Source: Clostridia bacterium (GTDB lineage: Bacteria; Bacillota; Clostridia; Christensenellales; Borkfalkiaceae). From it: DNA of 64,000 nucleotides. The notes under the pieces were generated by a model. The model was not told the origin of the DNA, searched no databases, and saw only the letters and a program-made list of their open reading frames with translations. Numbering within the stretch: the first letter of the stretch is position 1; each line of letters begins with the position of its first letter. A program made the position numbers and the translations under genes. Below are positions 39,876-48,970 of this stretch, one piece after another. The DNA lies in NCBI GenBank assembly GCA_017457215.1, contig JAFTHU010000008.1, positions 1 through 64,000 of the forward strand. Direction: 5' to 3'.

Positions 39876-40757
39876 ATGGCGGGGAAGGATTTGCAAAACG
39901 TTACTCTTTCCGCAAAGGAAGCCGCGGAATATAGCGAATATAAAAGACAGCGGAAACGTGCGGACGTAAAAAACGCGCTTACCAAATCCGTAGGCGTTAT
40001 GCGAGATTGTTCTGCGGTGAAGCGTGTGTGCTCGCAAGCGGCAAAATACAAACAATCCGCCGTACAAACGACGTCCAGTGGGTTGGAATATGGACAACCG
40101 TGGCTGCGGGCGAGCGGTGTACGCACCGATTGTTTTATCGGCGGCAATGGGGAGGTTTTGTCTAAAGCGAAAGCCTACGAAGCAAAATGCGCGTTGCGAT
40201 TGCGTGCCAAAGAACTGACGTTGATATTATCGACGGACGCGTTGTTAAATTGTCGATACGGCGGGATTCGAAAGGAAATAAAAAAAATTCGGCGTATTGC
40301 AAAAAAAGCCGTTTTAAAAGTACGGTTGGGGCAGCAGTTTTCGGTGGAACGGGTCGCGCGCGTGTCGAAAATATGCGGCGATTTGCGGGTGGATTATTTG
40401 TCCGTTCCCTATTTCAGCGGTTGTGAACGGTTGCGCTCCGGGTTGTCCGGCGGATGTTGTTTGGAAGTATTCGGGGTGGAAAAAACCGACGATTATCGGC
40501 GTTTGATTTTGGCGGGCGTAGAGAGAATCGTTACCGAAAAGGCAGAGGAAATCTATACGGAATGGATGCGGGAAGCGGAACAAGTTTCTTTCGGTTCGGC
40601 GATAGAAAAAAACAGAGAGGAAAAAGTTTGTCTGCCGCCGCAAACGGAAGAGGAAGAGGTAATGAAAGAGTCGGAAAAGGTAAAAGAGATTCCGTCGAAA
40701 AATCCGCAAACGGATTACGAATGCCGTTTAGAGGGGAATGAATTGAAATTTTCATAG
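39876..40757 (+). CDS. DeoC-like TIM-barrel protein lacking catalytic residues
   Basis: The 293-residue protein aligns by eye with deoxyribose-phosphate aldolase: ASGVRTDCFIGGNGEV matches the GVKVCTVIGFP region, AKAYEAKCAL the VKAFEAKEAI helix, and KAVLKVRLGQQFSVERVARV the KVIIETGLL strand. At the three catalytic positions (D102, K167, K201 of E. coli DeoC) it has Thr115, Ser176 and Glu197, so aldolase activity is not expected. A charged tail (~235-293) is added. ATG 39876 was chosen; ATG 39831 would add 15 residues with no better RBS. It ends with a terminator. Function unknown; a scaffold or regulatory role is possible. Confidence 0.65.
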   Translation: MAGKDLQNVTLSAKEAAEYSEYKRQRKRADVKNALTKSVGVMRDCSAVKRVCSQAAKYKQSAVQTTSSGLEYGQPWLRASGVRTDCFIGGNGEVLSKAKAYEAKCALRLRAKELTLILSTDALLNCRYGGIRKEIKKIRRIAKKAVLKVRLGQQFSVERVARVSKICGDLRVDYLSVPYFSGCERLRSGLSGGCCLEVFGVEKTDDYRRLILAGVERIVTEKAEEIYTEWMREAEQVSFGSAIEKNREEKVCLPPQTEEEEVMKESEKVKEIPSKNPQTDYECRLEGNELKFS

Positions 40758-40766
40758 TGAAGACGG

Positions 40767-40794
40767 ACGCCGTACGAAATGTGCGGCGTTTATT
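40767..40794 (+). terminator. Terminator after the DeoC-like gene
   Basis: A 9-bp stem (40767-40775 with 40781-40789) followed by a T-rich tail. Confidence 0.75.
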
Positions 40795-40860
40795 TTAAAA
40801 AGAGGGGGGGACGGGTTGCGACGAGGGCATAAACGAAAGGGAATATGCATAGCATAAACT

Positions 40861-41568
40861 ATGAAAAGATTTTCGTTTTTAGGAATAATTTGCGTAGGGA
40901 TTTCTTTTATAACGGCGGTGATTTTATGTGTGCAAACGTTTTTTCTGCCGCAATCGGTGGCGGCGTTTGGCAACGAGGGAATGCGTATCGTGGTGGACGC
41001 GGGGCACGGTGGTATTGACGGCGGCGTGAGCGGTGTTCGTACCGGCGTGAAAGAGAGCGACGTCAATTTGTCTATCGCCTATGCCTTAAAAGCGCGTTTG
41101 GAGGAGATGGGTTTTGAAGTGATTATGACGAGGAAAACGGAGGCAGGTTTATACGGCGCGCCGACGAAAGGATTCAAGCGGCGTGATATGGAAGCAAGGC
41201 AAAAAATTATAGAAAAAGCGTCGCCGCTTGCCGTGATTTCAATACATCAAAATTTTTATTCGTCCCGCTCTGTGCGGGGCGGGCAAGTGTTCTATAACGG
41301 CGAGCAAGAAAGGAGTGGGGCGTTGGGGGAAGCTATACAAACGGAGTTAAATACGCTATATGGGGAAATTGGCGTGAAGAACCGAGGGGCAAAGGCGGGA
41401 AATTATTTTATTTTGGAGTGTACCGATTTTCCGTCCGTAATTGTAGAATGCGGTTTTTTATCCAATCCAAACGATGACGAGTTGTTGTGTTCGTCTACGT
41501 GGAAAGGGCGTTTGTCGCAGGCGATAGCCGCAGGCGTGATGGGTTATCTTTCGGGGAGTTTTGCTTAA
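40861..41568 (+). CDS. cwlD: N-acetylmuramoyl-L-alanine amidase, CwlD type
   Basis: The 235-residue Amidase_3 enzyme has one N-terminal membrane helix (~6-27). The zinc ligands are in VVDAGHGGIDGG (His), the Glu of KESDVNL and the His of VISIHQN; the catalytic Glu lies in VIVECGFLSNP. CwlD starts muramic-delta-lactam formation in spore cortex, which marks it for germination. Size and membrane anchor fit CwlD. The RBS is weak, with AAAGGGA 18 bases upstream of ATG 40861. Confidence 0.88.
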   Translation: MKRFSFLGIICVGISFITAVILCVQTFFLPQSVAAFGNEGMRIVVDAGHGGIDGGVSGVRTGVKESDVNLSIAYALKARLEEMGFEVIMTRKTEAGLYGAPTKGFKRRDMEARQKIIEKASPLAVISIHQNFYSSRSVRGGQVFYNGEQERSGALGEAIQTELNTLYGEIGVKNRGAKAGNYFILECTDFPSVIVECGFLSNPNDDELLCSSTWKGRLSQAIAAGVMGYLSGSFA

Positions 41569-41637
41569 ACCTTACGCATGTGTTTTTTCCGCATAGCGGA
41601 AGATGTACGCTTTCCGTGGAAAAATAGTGTGAAACGC

Positions 41638-41666
41638 TTGTATTTTTTTTAAAAACGTGATATAAT
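41638..41666 (+). promoter_or_regulatory. Sigma-A promoter of mrnC-rlmB-sigH
   Basis: TTGTAT (41638-41643), 17-bp spacer, TATAAT (41661-41666). A small hairpin (TTCCGC/GCGGAA, 41587-41601) lies between cwlD and this promoter. Confidence 0.8.
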
Positions 41667-41694
41667 GAATTGATAAAAAGCGTTGGGGGCGTGT

Positions 41695-42141
41695 ATGCTA
41701 ACGGAAAGGACGGTTTTGACAAAGACGGAAGCGGCGCAAATCAGCGGTGTTACGCTTGCTTTTTTGGGGGATACGGTTTATTCGCTGTACGTGCGGGAAA
41801 GACTTGCTTTGGAAGTGGGCGGAAAATCGTCGGAGTTGCAAAAAATTGCCGCAAAAATCGTCTCGGCAACGGGACAAAGTGCGTTTTTGGACAAGCTGTT
41901 GCCGCTGTTGACGGAAGAGGAAACGGACGTGTTCCGTCGCGCAAAGAATGCGAAAAAGAGTGCGAAGAGCAAAAGCGCGAGCCGATTGGAATATAACCGT
42001 TCTACGGGATTTGAAGCGGTGTTAGGGTATTTGTATTTAATCGGCGCGGAAGAAAGGATAAAAGAATTGCTTTCTCACAGCGACGAGGGAGAGTATAAGC
42101 CGCAGCAAACGGCGCAGGCGTTTAAACCGATAAGGAGATAA
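41695..42141 (+). CDS. mrnC: Mini-ribonuclease III
   Basis: The 148-residue protein is an RNase III catalytic domain without the double-stranded RNA-binding domain (TLAFLGDTVYSLYVRERL; STGFEAVLGYLYLIG). It matures 23S rRNA in Firmicutes. ATG 41695 follows GGGGGC. It is directly followed by rlmB, as in Bacillus. Confidence 0.93.
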   Translation: MLTERTVLTKTEAAQISGVTLAFLGDTVYSLYVRERLALEVGGKSSELQKIAAKIVSATGQSAFLDKLLPLLTEEETDVFRRAKNAKKSAKSKSASRLEYNRSTGFEAVLGYLYLIGAEERIKELLSHSDEGEYKPQQTAQAFKPIRR

Positions 42142-42142
42142 A

Positions 42143-42859
42143 ATGAAAACGGAAGGAAGAAATGCGGTTATCGAGTTATTGAAAACGCAGAAAAATATCG
42201 ACAAAGTATTGCTTGAAAAGGGAGCGCAAGGCTCGCTGGGATTGATTTTTGCCGAAGCGAGAAAAAAGAACGTCCGCGTGCAATTCGTAGATAAAAAGGT
42301 GTTGGACAAAGAGAGCGAAACGAAACGTCATCAGGGTGTTATCGCATTTACAACCGACTACGAATATTATGACTTGGAGGAAATCATTGCCGAAAAGAAA
42401 AGTGAAAAGGGCGGATTTATTGTATTGTGCGACGGAATTGAAGACGTGCATAACCTCGGCAGCATTATCCGTGTGGCGGAGTGTGCAGGCGCAGACGGCG
42501 TTGTCATTCCAAAATCGGGCAGCGCGTCCGTTACGGAAAGCGTTATCCGTATTTCTGCGGGGGCGGCGGAGCATATGAAAGTGGCAAAAGTGTCCAATCT
42601 CAATCAAGCTGTAGAAAAATTACAAAAGTCGGGCTATTGGGTCTACGCATTGGAAGCGGGGGGCGAAGATATCTACGCCGAGAAGTTTTCAGGAAACGTT
42701 GCGCTTGTTGTTGGCGGTGAAGATAGCGGTGTGAAACGTTTGACCAAGGAAAAATGCGATAAAGTATTATCTTTGCCCTTACAAGGAAAAGTGAATTCGC
42801 TCAACGCGTCGGTGGCGTTGGGAATTGCGGCGTACGAAGTGGTGAGAAATCGGTTATAA
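42143..42859 (+). CDS. rlmB: 23S rRNA 2'-O-methyltransferase, TrmH/RlmB family
   Basis: The 238-residue SPOUT methyltransferase has an N-terminal substrate-binding part and the knotted domain with NLGSIIRVAECAGADGVV, VTESVIRISAGAAE and LPLQGKVNSLNASVALGI. It starts one base after mrnC. The conserved Bacillus order mrnC-rlmB-yacP-sigH is kept except that yacP is missing. Confidence 0.92.
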   Translation: MKTEGRNAVIELLKTQKNIDKVLLEKGAQGSLGLIFAEARKKNVRVQFVDKKVLDKESETKRHQGVIAFTTDYEYYDLEEIIAEKKSEKGGFIVLCDGIEDVHNLGSIIRVAECAGADGVVIPKSGSASVTESVIRISAGAAEHMKVAKVSNLNQAVEKLQKSGYWVYALEAGGEDIYAEKFSGNVALVVGGEDSGVKRLTKEKCDKVLSLPLQGKVNSLNASVALGIAAYEVVRNRL

Positions 42860-42867
42860 GAGGAAAA

Positions 42868-43446
42868 ATGCAATATTTGGATCAAGAAAAATCAGACGAA
42901 GCGTTGGTGGAGTTATCCCGAAACGGAAACAAGCAAGCCACGGACACGCTATTGTTGCGCCACGCAGGGCTTGTCCGCGGAATAGCGCGCGGTTTTTTCT
43001 TGGCGGGGGGAGAAACGGAAGATTTGATTCAAGAAGGAATGATCGGTTTATACCATGCGATAGGCGATTACAAGCAGAGCGAAGGGGGCAGTAGTTTTAA
43101 AAATTTTGCCTATTTGTGTGTTTCTAGACGAATCATTGACGCCGTAAAATCGGCGGCGCGCAAAAAAAACGCTCCGCTCAATTATGGGCTTGCGCCCTAT
43201 GAAGCGGAAAAATTTTCCGATATAGCGGTGTCCCCGGAAGAGCGTTTGATTTTGAACGACGATAGGAGAGAGTTTCGGCAGAAAATGAGCCGTGCTTTAT
43301 CCGATTTTGAATTTAAAGTAACGACGATGTATATGGACGGTATGAGCTGTGCGGAAATATGCGAAGCGACGGGGAAAACGGCAAAGAGCGTGGACAACGC
43401 CATTCAGCGTAGCAAGCGAAAATTGCAGGAAGTATTAAAATATTAG
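42868..43446 (+). CDS. sigH: Sigma-70 family factor, SigH-like
   Basis: The 192-residue sigma factor has region 2 (ETEDLIQEGMIGLYHAIGDY, FAYLCVSRRIIDAVKSA) and region 4 (LSDFEFKVTTMYMDGMSCAEIC with a helix-turn-helix SVDNAIQRSKRKL). Position after rlmB, length and sequence point to SigH, which directs early sporulation genes. It has a 9-base gap from rlmB and a 26-base gap to dnaX. Confidence 0.9.
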   Translation: MQYLDQEKSDEALVELSRNGNKQATDTLLLRHAGLVRGIARGFFLAGGETEDLIQEGMIGLYHAIGDYKQSEGGSSFKNFAYLCVSRRIIDAVKSAARKKNAPLNYGLAPYEAEKFSDIAVSPEERLILNDDRREFRQKMSRALSDFEFKVTTMYMDGMSCAEICEATGKTAKSVDNAIQRSKRKLQEVLKY

Positions 43447-43471
43447 CGAAAAACAAACGAGGAGAAAGAAC

Positions 43472-45187
43472 ATGGCGTATTTGGCTTTGTACCGTATGTT
43501 TCGACCCACGACGTTAAACGACGTGGTGCGTCAAGAACATATCGTAACGGTGTTGAAAAATCAAATAGAAACGGGCAGAATCGGACACGCCTATCTTTTT
43601 TGCGGACCGCGCGGTACGGGGAAAACGAGTATTGCCAAAATTTTCGCTTCGGCAATTAATTGCGAAACTCCCGTAGACGGTTCTGCTTGTGGAAAGTGCG
43701 CGGCGTGCAAGGCGTTGAAAGACCCGTCTAATTTGGATATCACGGAAATTGACGCGGCTTCGAACAATGGGGTTGACGAAATGCGCGATTTGCGCGAAAA
43801 GGTGCAATACCCTCCCGTGGCTGGAAAATATAAAGTATATATTATCGACGAAGTGCATATGCTTTCGCCGGGTGCGTTCAACGCTCTTTTAAAGACGTTG
43901 GAAGAACCGCCCAAGCACGCCGTGTTTATTTTGGCGACAACGGAATCGCAAAAGATTCCTGCGACCATACTTTCGCGGTGTATGCGGTTTGATTTTAAAT
44001 TGATTCCGCAAGCGGATTTGGAAGCGCGTTTGCGCCACGTATTGGACGAGATTGGAAAGAAATACGACGACGAAGCGATTGCAGCGATTGCGCGTGCGGG
44101 CGCGGGGAGTGTGCGCGATATGCTTTCCGTAGCGGATACTTGCGTTTCGTATGCGGGTGGAAAATTGACGTACGCAGACGTGAATGCGGTGCTGGGTAAT
44201 GCAGATTTTTCGGCGGTGGCGAAGATGTGCGGCGCGATACTTGCAGGGAACAGCGGCGCCGCGATTGCGGCAGCGGAAGCGTTTCTTGCGGCGGGAAAAA
44301 GCGTTGGGACGTTATTAAAAGATTCCTTGCATTTTCTCAATGCTTGCGCCGTTGCAAAAACTTGCCGCGACGGACAGCAAATTTTGGCTTTGCCCGAAGA
44401 TTTGTATGCGGAAATTGTTAAAATTGCAAAAATGACGGATGGGCACAGATTGTTGCGTGTAACGGAAATTTTCGCGGCGGTGGAAACCGATTTGAAATAT
44501 TCCGCTTCGCCTCGTATAATTTTTGAAACGGCGGTAATGAAAGCGAGTATGCCGCAGGTTGATTACGATATCGAGGCGTTGCTGGGTAGAATTGCGGCGT
44601 TGGAAGAAAAATTGGCAAACGGTGCGATTGCGATAAATACAAACGTAGCGGCGGAAGAGTTGAAAAAGACGGAAGAAAAACTGCGGGTGGAAACCGTAGG
44701 GGAAGACGTATACGTTCCGCCCGTTGAGGAAGTTCCGCCTGTGGAGGAAGCTCCGCCTGATGAAACGATGACGGGAGGATATGCGTATTTTGATGTACCC
44801 GTAGAACCGAAAAAGCCGTCGCCTACCGGCGACAGCGCAGCAAAGCCCCGCCCCGTGAAAGCGGCGGTGCAAGGGGACGCACGTTCTACGTTCGGCAGTT
44901 TTTTAAGAACGTTGCGTAAAGTGGCAAAGAGCGGCGTATTGCTGACGCTGTGCATGGATTTGGAGAGTGCGTACGAGGGTGATTTGTACGTATTATATAC
45001 CACGAGCGACACGGTGTATCGTTCGTTGAAAAAGGACGCGCATTATGCGTTAATATCGCAAACGATGGAAACGTTGGGCGTGCAGAATTTCGAACTGCGT
45101 TTGCAGGGAAAAAAAGGGGATAATTTTCAACAAGCGGTAAACGAGATTAAGGAAACGTTTTCCGGTGTGAACGTGGAAATTAGGTAA
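43472..45187 (+). CDS. dnaX: DNA polymerase III subunits gamma and tau
   Basis: The 571-residue clamp-loader ATPase has Walker A GPRGTGKTSIAK, a four-cysteine zinc module (CETPVDGSACGKCAACK), Walker B IIDEVHML and sensor TTESQKIPATILSRC. A proline/glutamate-rich linker (~412-435, repeats of PPVEE) leads to the tau domain. No obvious frameshift signal for a shorter gamma form was noted. AGGAG lies before ATG. Confidence 0.95.
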   Translation: MAYLALYRMFRPTTLNDVVRQEHIVTVLKNQIETGRIGHAYLFCGPRGTGKTSIAKIFASAINCETPVDGSACGKCAACKALKDPSNLDITEIDAASNNGVDEMRDLREKVQYPPVAGKYKVYIIDEVHMLSPGAFNALLKTLEEPPKHAVFILATTESQKIPATILSRCMRFDFKLIPQADLEARLRHVLDEIGKKYDDEAIAAIARAGAGSVRDMLSVADTCVSYAGGKLTYADVNAVLGNADFSAVAKMCGAILAGNSGAAIAAAEAFLAAGKSVGTLLKDSLHFLNACAVAKTCRDGQQILALPEDLYAEIVKIAKMTDGHRLLRVTEIFAAVETDLKYSASPRIIFETAVMKASMPQVDYDIEALLGRIAALEEKLANGAIAINTNVAAEELKKTEEKLRVETVGEDVYVPPVEEVPPVEEAPPDETMTGGYAYFDVPVEPKKPSPTGDSAAKPRPVKAAVQGDARSTFGSFLRTLRKVAKSGVLLTLCMDLESAYEGDLYVLYTTSDTVYRSLKKDAHYALISQTMETLGVQNFELRLQGKKGDNFQQAVNEIKETFSGVNVEIR

Positions 45188-45218
45188 AATTACAATAGAA
45201 AAATCGGAGGAATAAATT

Positions 45219-45551
45219 ATGGCTGGATTTAAAGGCGGAAACAACAATATGCAAAATTTGATGCGTCAAGCGCAAAAAATGCAAGAAGAAATGGAGAAAA
45301 CGGCGGAACTTTTAGACGATTGGGAAGTCGTAGGCACGGCGGCAGGCGAAGCAGTCGTCGTATATATGAACGCGAAAAAGATTATCAACGGTATCGAATT
45401 AGATGAAAGTATCGTTGATCCGACGGACGTAGAAATGTTGGAAGACCTTATCATGGCAGCAATCAACGACGGCTATGCAAAAGCGGATAAGGTATACGAA
45501 GAAAAAATGGGTAAATACGGCGATATGGGTGCGCTTGGAGGCATGATTTAA
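45219..45551 (+). CDS. ybaB: YbaB/EbfC nucleoid-associated protein
   Basis: The 110-residue DNA-binding protein has the family layout: NMQNLMRQAQKMQEEMEKTA helix, VVGTAAGEAVVVYMNAKK strand pair, and a glycine-rich end. It lies between dnaX and recR, a nearly universal arrangement. RBS GGAGGAA. Confidence 0.95.
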   Translation: MAGFKGGNNNMQNLMRQAQKMQEEMEKTAELLDDWEVVGTAAGEAVVVYMNAKKIINGIELDESIVDPTDVEMLEDLIMAAINDGYAKADKVYEEKMGKYGDMGALGGMI

Positions 45552-45554
45552 CGC

Positions 45555-46148
45555 ATGGAAATTTTTATCGAGCCGATTGGAAAACTCGTGAACGAATTTT
45601 CCAAATTGCCCGGCGTGGGAAAGAAAACGGCGCAACGGTACGCCTATAAAATTATCGATATGCCCGAATCGGAAGCCCGCGCGTTTGCCGACGCAATCCT
45701 TGGGGTAAAACGCAAAGTAAAATACTGCAAGGTTTGCGGCAATTTTACCGAAGAAGAAACTTGCGGAATTTGCCGTACGCGCGAACAGAGCGTAATTTGC
45801 GTGGTGAAAGAACCGAAAGACGTGGCGGCAATCGAAAAACTGCACGAGTTTAAAGGGGTATATCACGTGTTGCACGGGGTGATTGACCCGTTGTCGGGGG
45901 TAGGGCCGAACGATATTCGCATTCGGGAATTGTTGGCGCGTATCCAAAACGGCGAAGTCAAAGAGGTGATTGTGGCGACAAATCCCGACGTTTCGGGGGA
46001 CGCTACGGCAATGTATATTGCAAAACTCATCAAACCGTTGGGGGTGGAAGTTACCCGTTTGGCGCACGGTATCCCCATTGGGTCGGAAATTGAATACACG
46101 GACGACGTAACCTTGGCAAGAGCGTTCGTGGAACGGAACAAACTTTAA
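45555..46148 (+). CDS. recR: Recombination protein RecR
   Basis: The 197-residue protein has a helix-hairpin-helix (KLPGVGKKTAQRYAY), a four-cysteine zinc finger (CKVCGNFTEEETCGICR) and a Toprim domain (SVICVVKEPKDVAAIE). With RecF and RecO it loads RecA on gaps. It starts three bases after ybaB. Confidence 0.96.
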   Translation: MEIFIEPIGKLVNEFSKLPGVGKKTAQRYAYKIIDMPESEARAFADAILGVKRKVKYCKVCGNFTEEETCGICRTREQSVICVVKEPKDVAAIEKLHEFKGVYHVLHGVIDPLSGVGPNDIRIRELLARIQNGEVKEVIVATNPDVSGDATAMYIAKLIKPLGVEVTRLAHGIPIGSEIEYTDDVTLARAFVERNKL

Positions 46149-46172
46149 GAAAATTATTGGGAGGAATTCCTT

Positions 46173-47156
46173 ATGAAAATATCGGTATTGGGTTGCGGAC
46201 GTTGGGGTTCGTTTATCGCTTGGTATCTTTGCAATCACGGACACGACGTGTATTCTTGGGGGCCTGAAGAGGATTATTCTTATCAGGTTTTACGGGATAC
46301 GGGAAAAAACGAGTACGTGGATTTGGATAGCCGTATTCGCCTCACTTGTGATTTAAAAGAGGCAATAGAGCACGCGGAAACGATTATAATTTCCATTTCC
46401 TCGCAGGGCTTGCGCGGCTTTATGAAACGCATTACGGAATACGACGTATCAGAAAAGAATTTTGTCTTGTGCATGAAAGGAATAGAAGTTTCTACCGGTT
46501 GTCGCTTGTCGCAGGTATTGACGGAAAGCGGTATCGATTCGCAAAAGATTGCCGCATGGGTCGGCCCTGGACATATTCAGGCGTTTACTGCGGGTATCCC
46601 GAATTGTATGGTAATTGATTCGGCAAATTCCGATTTAAAAATTCGCCTTGCAAACGAGTTTAAAAGTGATTTGATTCGTTTTTATTACGGCGAGGATTTA
46701 ATTGGGACGGAAATCGGCGCGGCGGCGAAAAACGTTATGGGTATCGTAGCGGGGATTTTGGACGGTTGCGGATACGTGGCGTTGAAAGGTTCGTTAATGA
46801 CGCGCGGCGCGCGGGAAGTCGCTCGCTTGATTAAGGCGATGGGCGGAAATGAATTGTCGGCATATGGCTTGGCGCATTTGGGCGATTACGAGGCTACGCT
46901 TTTCAGCGAGTTTTCGCATAATCGCAAATACGGCGAAATGTTGGTGCAAGATAAGAAATTTGATAAGCTTGCAGAAGGTGTTCCGACAGCTGCGGCGATG
47001 AAAGCGTTGGGCGAAAAATACGACGTGGACTTGCCTATCACCAACGCCGTGTACGAAATTTGTTACGGCGAAAGCGGCGAATTGTACCGTGAGCGCTGTA
47101 TGAAAGTGTTGGCGAGATTGTTTGCCCGCGATACAAAATCGGAATTTTATTCCTAA
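46173..47156 (+). CDS. gpsA: Glycerol-3-phosphate dehydrogenase [NAD(P)+]
   Basis: The 327-residue enzyme reduces dihydroxyacetone phosphate to sn-glycerol-3-phosphate for phospholipids. It has the Rossmann motif LGCGRWGSFIAWYL, the VGPGHIQAFTAGIPN segment (PSHA-like) and the catalytic lysine in AAKNVMGIVAGILDG. RBS GGGAGG. The GPGH variation at the usual GPSxA motif is unusual but seen in related clostridial proteins. Confidence 0.9.
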   Translation: MKISVLGCGRWGSFIAWYLCNHGHDVYSWGPEEDYSYQVLRDTGKNEYVDLDSRIRLTCDLKEAIEHAETIIISISSQGLRGFMKRITEYDVSEKNFVLCMKGIEVSTGCRLSQVLTESGIDSQKIAAWVGPGHIQAFTAGIPNCMVIDSANSDLKIRLANEFKSDLIRFYYGEDLIGTEIGAAAKNVMGIVAGILDGCGYVALKGSLMTRGAREVARLIKAMGGNELSAYGLAHLGDYEATLFSEFSHNRKYGEMLVQDKKFDKLAEGVPTAAAMKALGEKYDVDLPITNAVYEICYGESGELYRERCMKVLARLFARDTKSEFYS

Positions 47157-47173
47157 CAACAAAAAATAGATTT

Positions 47174-47205
47174 ACCCGACGGATTTTTCGTCGGGTATTT
47201 TTTTT
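47174..47205 (+). terminator. Terminator after gpsA
   Basis: ACCCGACG (47174-47181) pairs with CGTCGGGT (47189-47196), followed by eight T. Confidence 0.88.
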
Positions 47206-47351
47206 GCAACCGCATAAAAAACGATAGATTCCGCAATCTGTTTATATGAAAAAGATTCAAATATTCGATGGCGAGGGCAGAACGCGCGACGAGCGGGAAA
47301 CTTGTTTTCCAAACGGCGCAAAAGAACGGGAAACAAGGGGGTATGTCTGCG

Positions 47352-47804
47352 ATGACGGGAAAAAATAGAAAAAATTATAACGAAAATTATATTCAATACG
47401 TCAATTCATTTGACCCGCCTACGCAGCATTTTAAAAATTGCTTCCGCGCTTTTATGGTGGGGGGCTTGATTTGCTGCGTGGGACAGTTTTTGCGTGTATT
47501 GTTTGAGAATACGACGGCAATGAGCAGTGATGAGTTGGCGTCAGCCGTCAGCGTTGTGCTGATTTTTTTGGGAACGTTGTTGACGGGGCTGGGTGTTTAC
47601 GATAGAATCGGGCGCAATGCGGGCGCGGGATCTATCGTGCCGATTACGGGGTTTGCAAACAGCGTAGCTTCGCCTGCCATCGAGTTTAAAACGGAAGGAC
47701 TTGTATACGGCTTGGCGGCAAAAATGTTTATCGTGGCGGGCCCGATTATCGTATACGGCGTTTTGGCGGGTACGGCGGTAGGAATCGTGTATCTGTTTTT
47801 GTAA
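47352..47804 (+). CDS. spoVAC: Stage V sporulation protein AC
   Basis: The 150-residue membrane protein has about four membrane segments and the SpoVAC pattern (YNENYIQYVNSF, FMVGGLICCVGQ, GAGSIVPITGFANSVASPAI). It forms part of the channel that moves dipicolinate into the spore. ATG 47352 was chosen with GGGGG 10 bases upstream, which also gives the same length as the Bacillus protein. Confidence 0.93.
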   Translation: MTGKNRKNYNENYIQYVNSFDPPTQHFKNCFRAFMVGGLICCVGQFLRVLFENTTAMSSDELASAVSVVLIFLGTLLTGLGVYDRIGRNAGAGSIVPITGFANSVASPAIEFKTEGLVYGLAAKMFIVAGPIIVYGVLAGTAVGIVYLFL

Positions 47805-47839
47805 GAGCGCGCCAAAATAATAAGGGTAGGTAAAATGAA

Positions 47840-48829
47840 ATGAATACGATTTTTTTTGATAAAAAACCTAGGATTATTTCTACGGGAACAATCGCAGGGC
47901 CGAAAGAATGCGCTGGCGTTATAGGTAAATACGTGGATAAGACTTTGGTGGATGATATGTTCGGGGAAAGTACCTATGAGAAAGCGGAATGCAAAATGCT
48001 TTCTTATGCAATAACAAAAGCAATCGAAAACGCGGGGATGACAGAAAAAGATATGGATCTGTTAATTTCGGGAGATTTGCTGAACCAAATAATTTCGGCG
48101 AGTTTTGCGGCGCGTGATTTTGATTTTCCGTTTTTGGGGGTTTACGGCGCGTGTTCTACAATGGCGGAAAGTATGGCGGTTGCCGCGGCGTTTGTAAACG
48201 CAAGCTATTATAAAAATATAGTCGTGGCAACGGGAAGTCATTTTTCAACCGCTGAAAGACAATACCGCTATCCTTTGGAGCTTGGTTGTACAAGACCGCC
48301 GCAGGCACAATGGACTGTAACGGGGGCGGGGGGATGTGTTATTGCCCCGAAAGGAAGCCATATTGCAATCACTTCGGCGACGATTGGCAAGGTGGTGGAT
48401 TATGGCATAACAGACGTGAATAATATGGGCGCAGCGATGGCGCCGAGTTGCGCAAGCTCGTTGTTGGAACATTTGAAAGATACGGGCAGGGAAGCGAATT
48501 ATTACGATTTAATCGTAACGGGGGATTTGGGTGCATTGGGTTCACGTATTCTCAAGGACTTGACGTGGGAAAAGGGTTGCGATATAGCCAATAACCACGT
48601 GGATTGCGGAGAAATTATTTATAATGTAATTGAAGACGAGTATCAGGGTGGAAGCGGCGCAGGCTGCAGCGCAACGGTGGTCAACTCGTATTTAATGGAT
48701 AAGTTAAAGAGAAGAGAGCTGAACAAGATTTTGTTTGTTGCAACAGGCGCGTTATTATCAACGGTGTCAAGCGGGCAGGGCGAAAGTATACCTTGCATTT
48801 CTCACGCGGTAGCGATAGAAAATATTTAA
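47840..48829 (+). CDS. spoVAD: Stage V sporulation protein AD
   Basis: The 329-residue thiolase-fold protein binds dipicolinate and works with SpoVAC. It contains GACSTMAESMAVAAAFV, VATGSHFSTAERQYRYPLE and a C-terminal GSGAGCSATVVNSY. It begins 36 bases after spoVAC. The usual third gene spoVAE does not follow; the next 140 bases hold only a terminator. Confidence 0.94.
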   Translation: MNTIFFDKKPRIISTGTIAGPKECAGVIGKYVDKTLVDDMFGESTYEKAECKMLSYAITKAIENAGMTEKDMDLLISGDLLNQIISASFAARDFDFPFLGVYGACSTMAESMAVAAAFVNASYYKNIVVATGSHFSTAERQYRYPLELGCTRPPQAQWTVTGAGGCVIAPKGSHIAITSATIGKVVDYGITDVNNMGAAMAPSCASSLLEHLKDTGREANYYDLIVTGDLGALGSRILKDLTWEKGCDIANNHVDCGEIIYNVIEDEYQGGSGAGCSATVVNSYLMDKLKRRELNKILFVATGALLSTVSSGQGESIPCISHAVAIENI

Positions 48830-48910
48830 TCAATCTATAACGGTAAAAAACGTAGGGTAAAGTGCATGAGTATACGGAATTTTATAAAATTACAGTTGTG
48901 AGGAAAGAAT

Positions 48911-48942
48911 AAGAACTTGGATAAATTTCGGGTTCTTTTTTC
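48911..48942 (+). terminator. Terminator after spoVAD
   Basis: AAGAACTT pairs with GGGTTCTT (two G-T pairs) followed by a T run. The stretch 48830-48910 shows no gene. Confidence 0.65.
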
Positions 48943-48970
48943 TTTTATAAAAATAAATTTTAATTCTGCT

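Noticed and set aside
48830..48910. Remnant of spoVAE after spoVAD
   Set aside because: Only an 11-codon open frame is present, with no similarity to SpoVAE.
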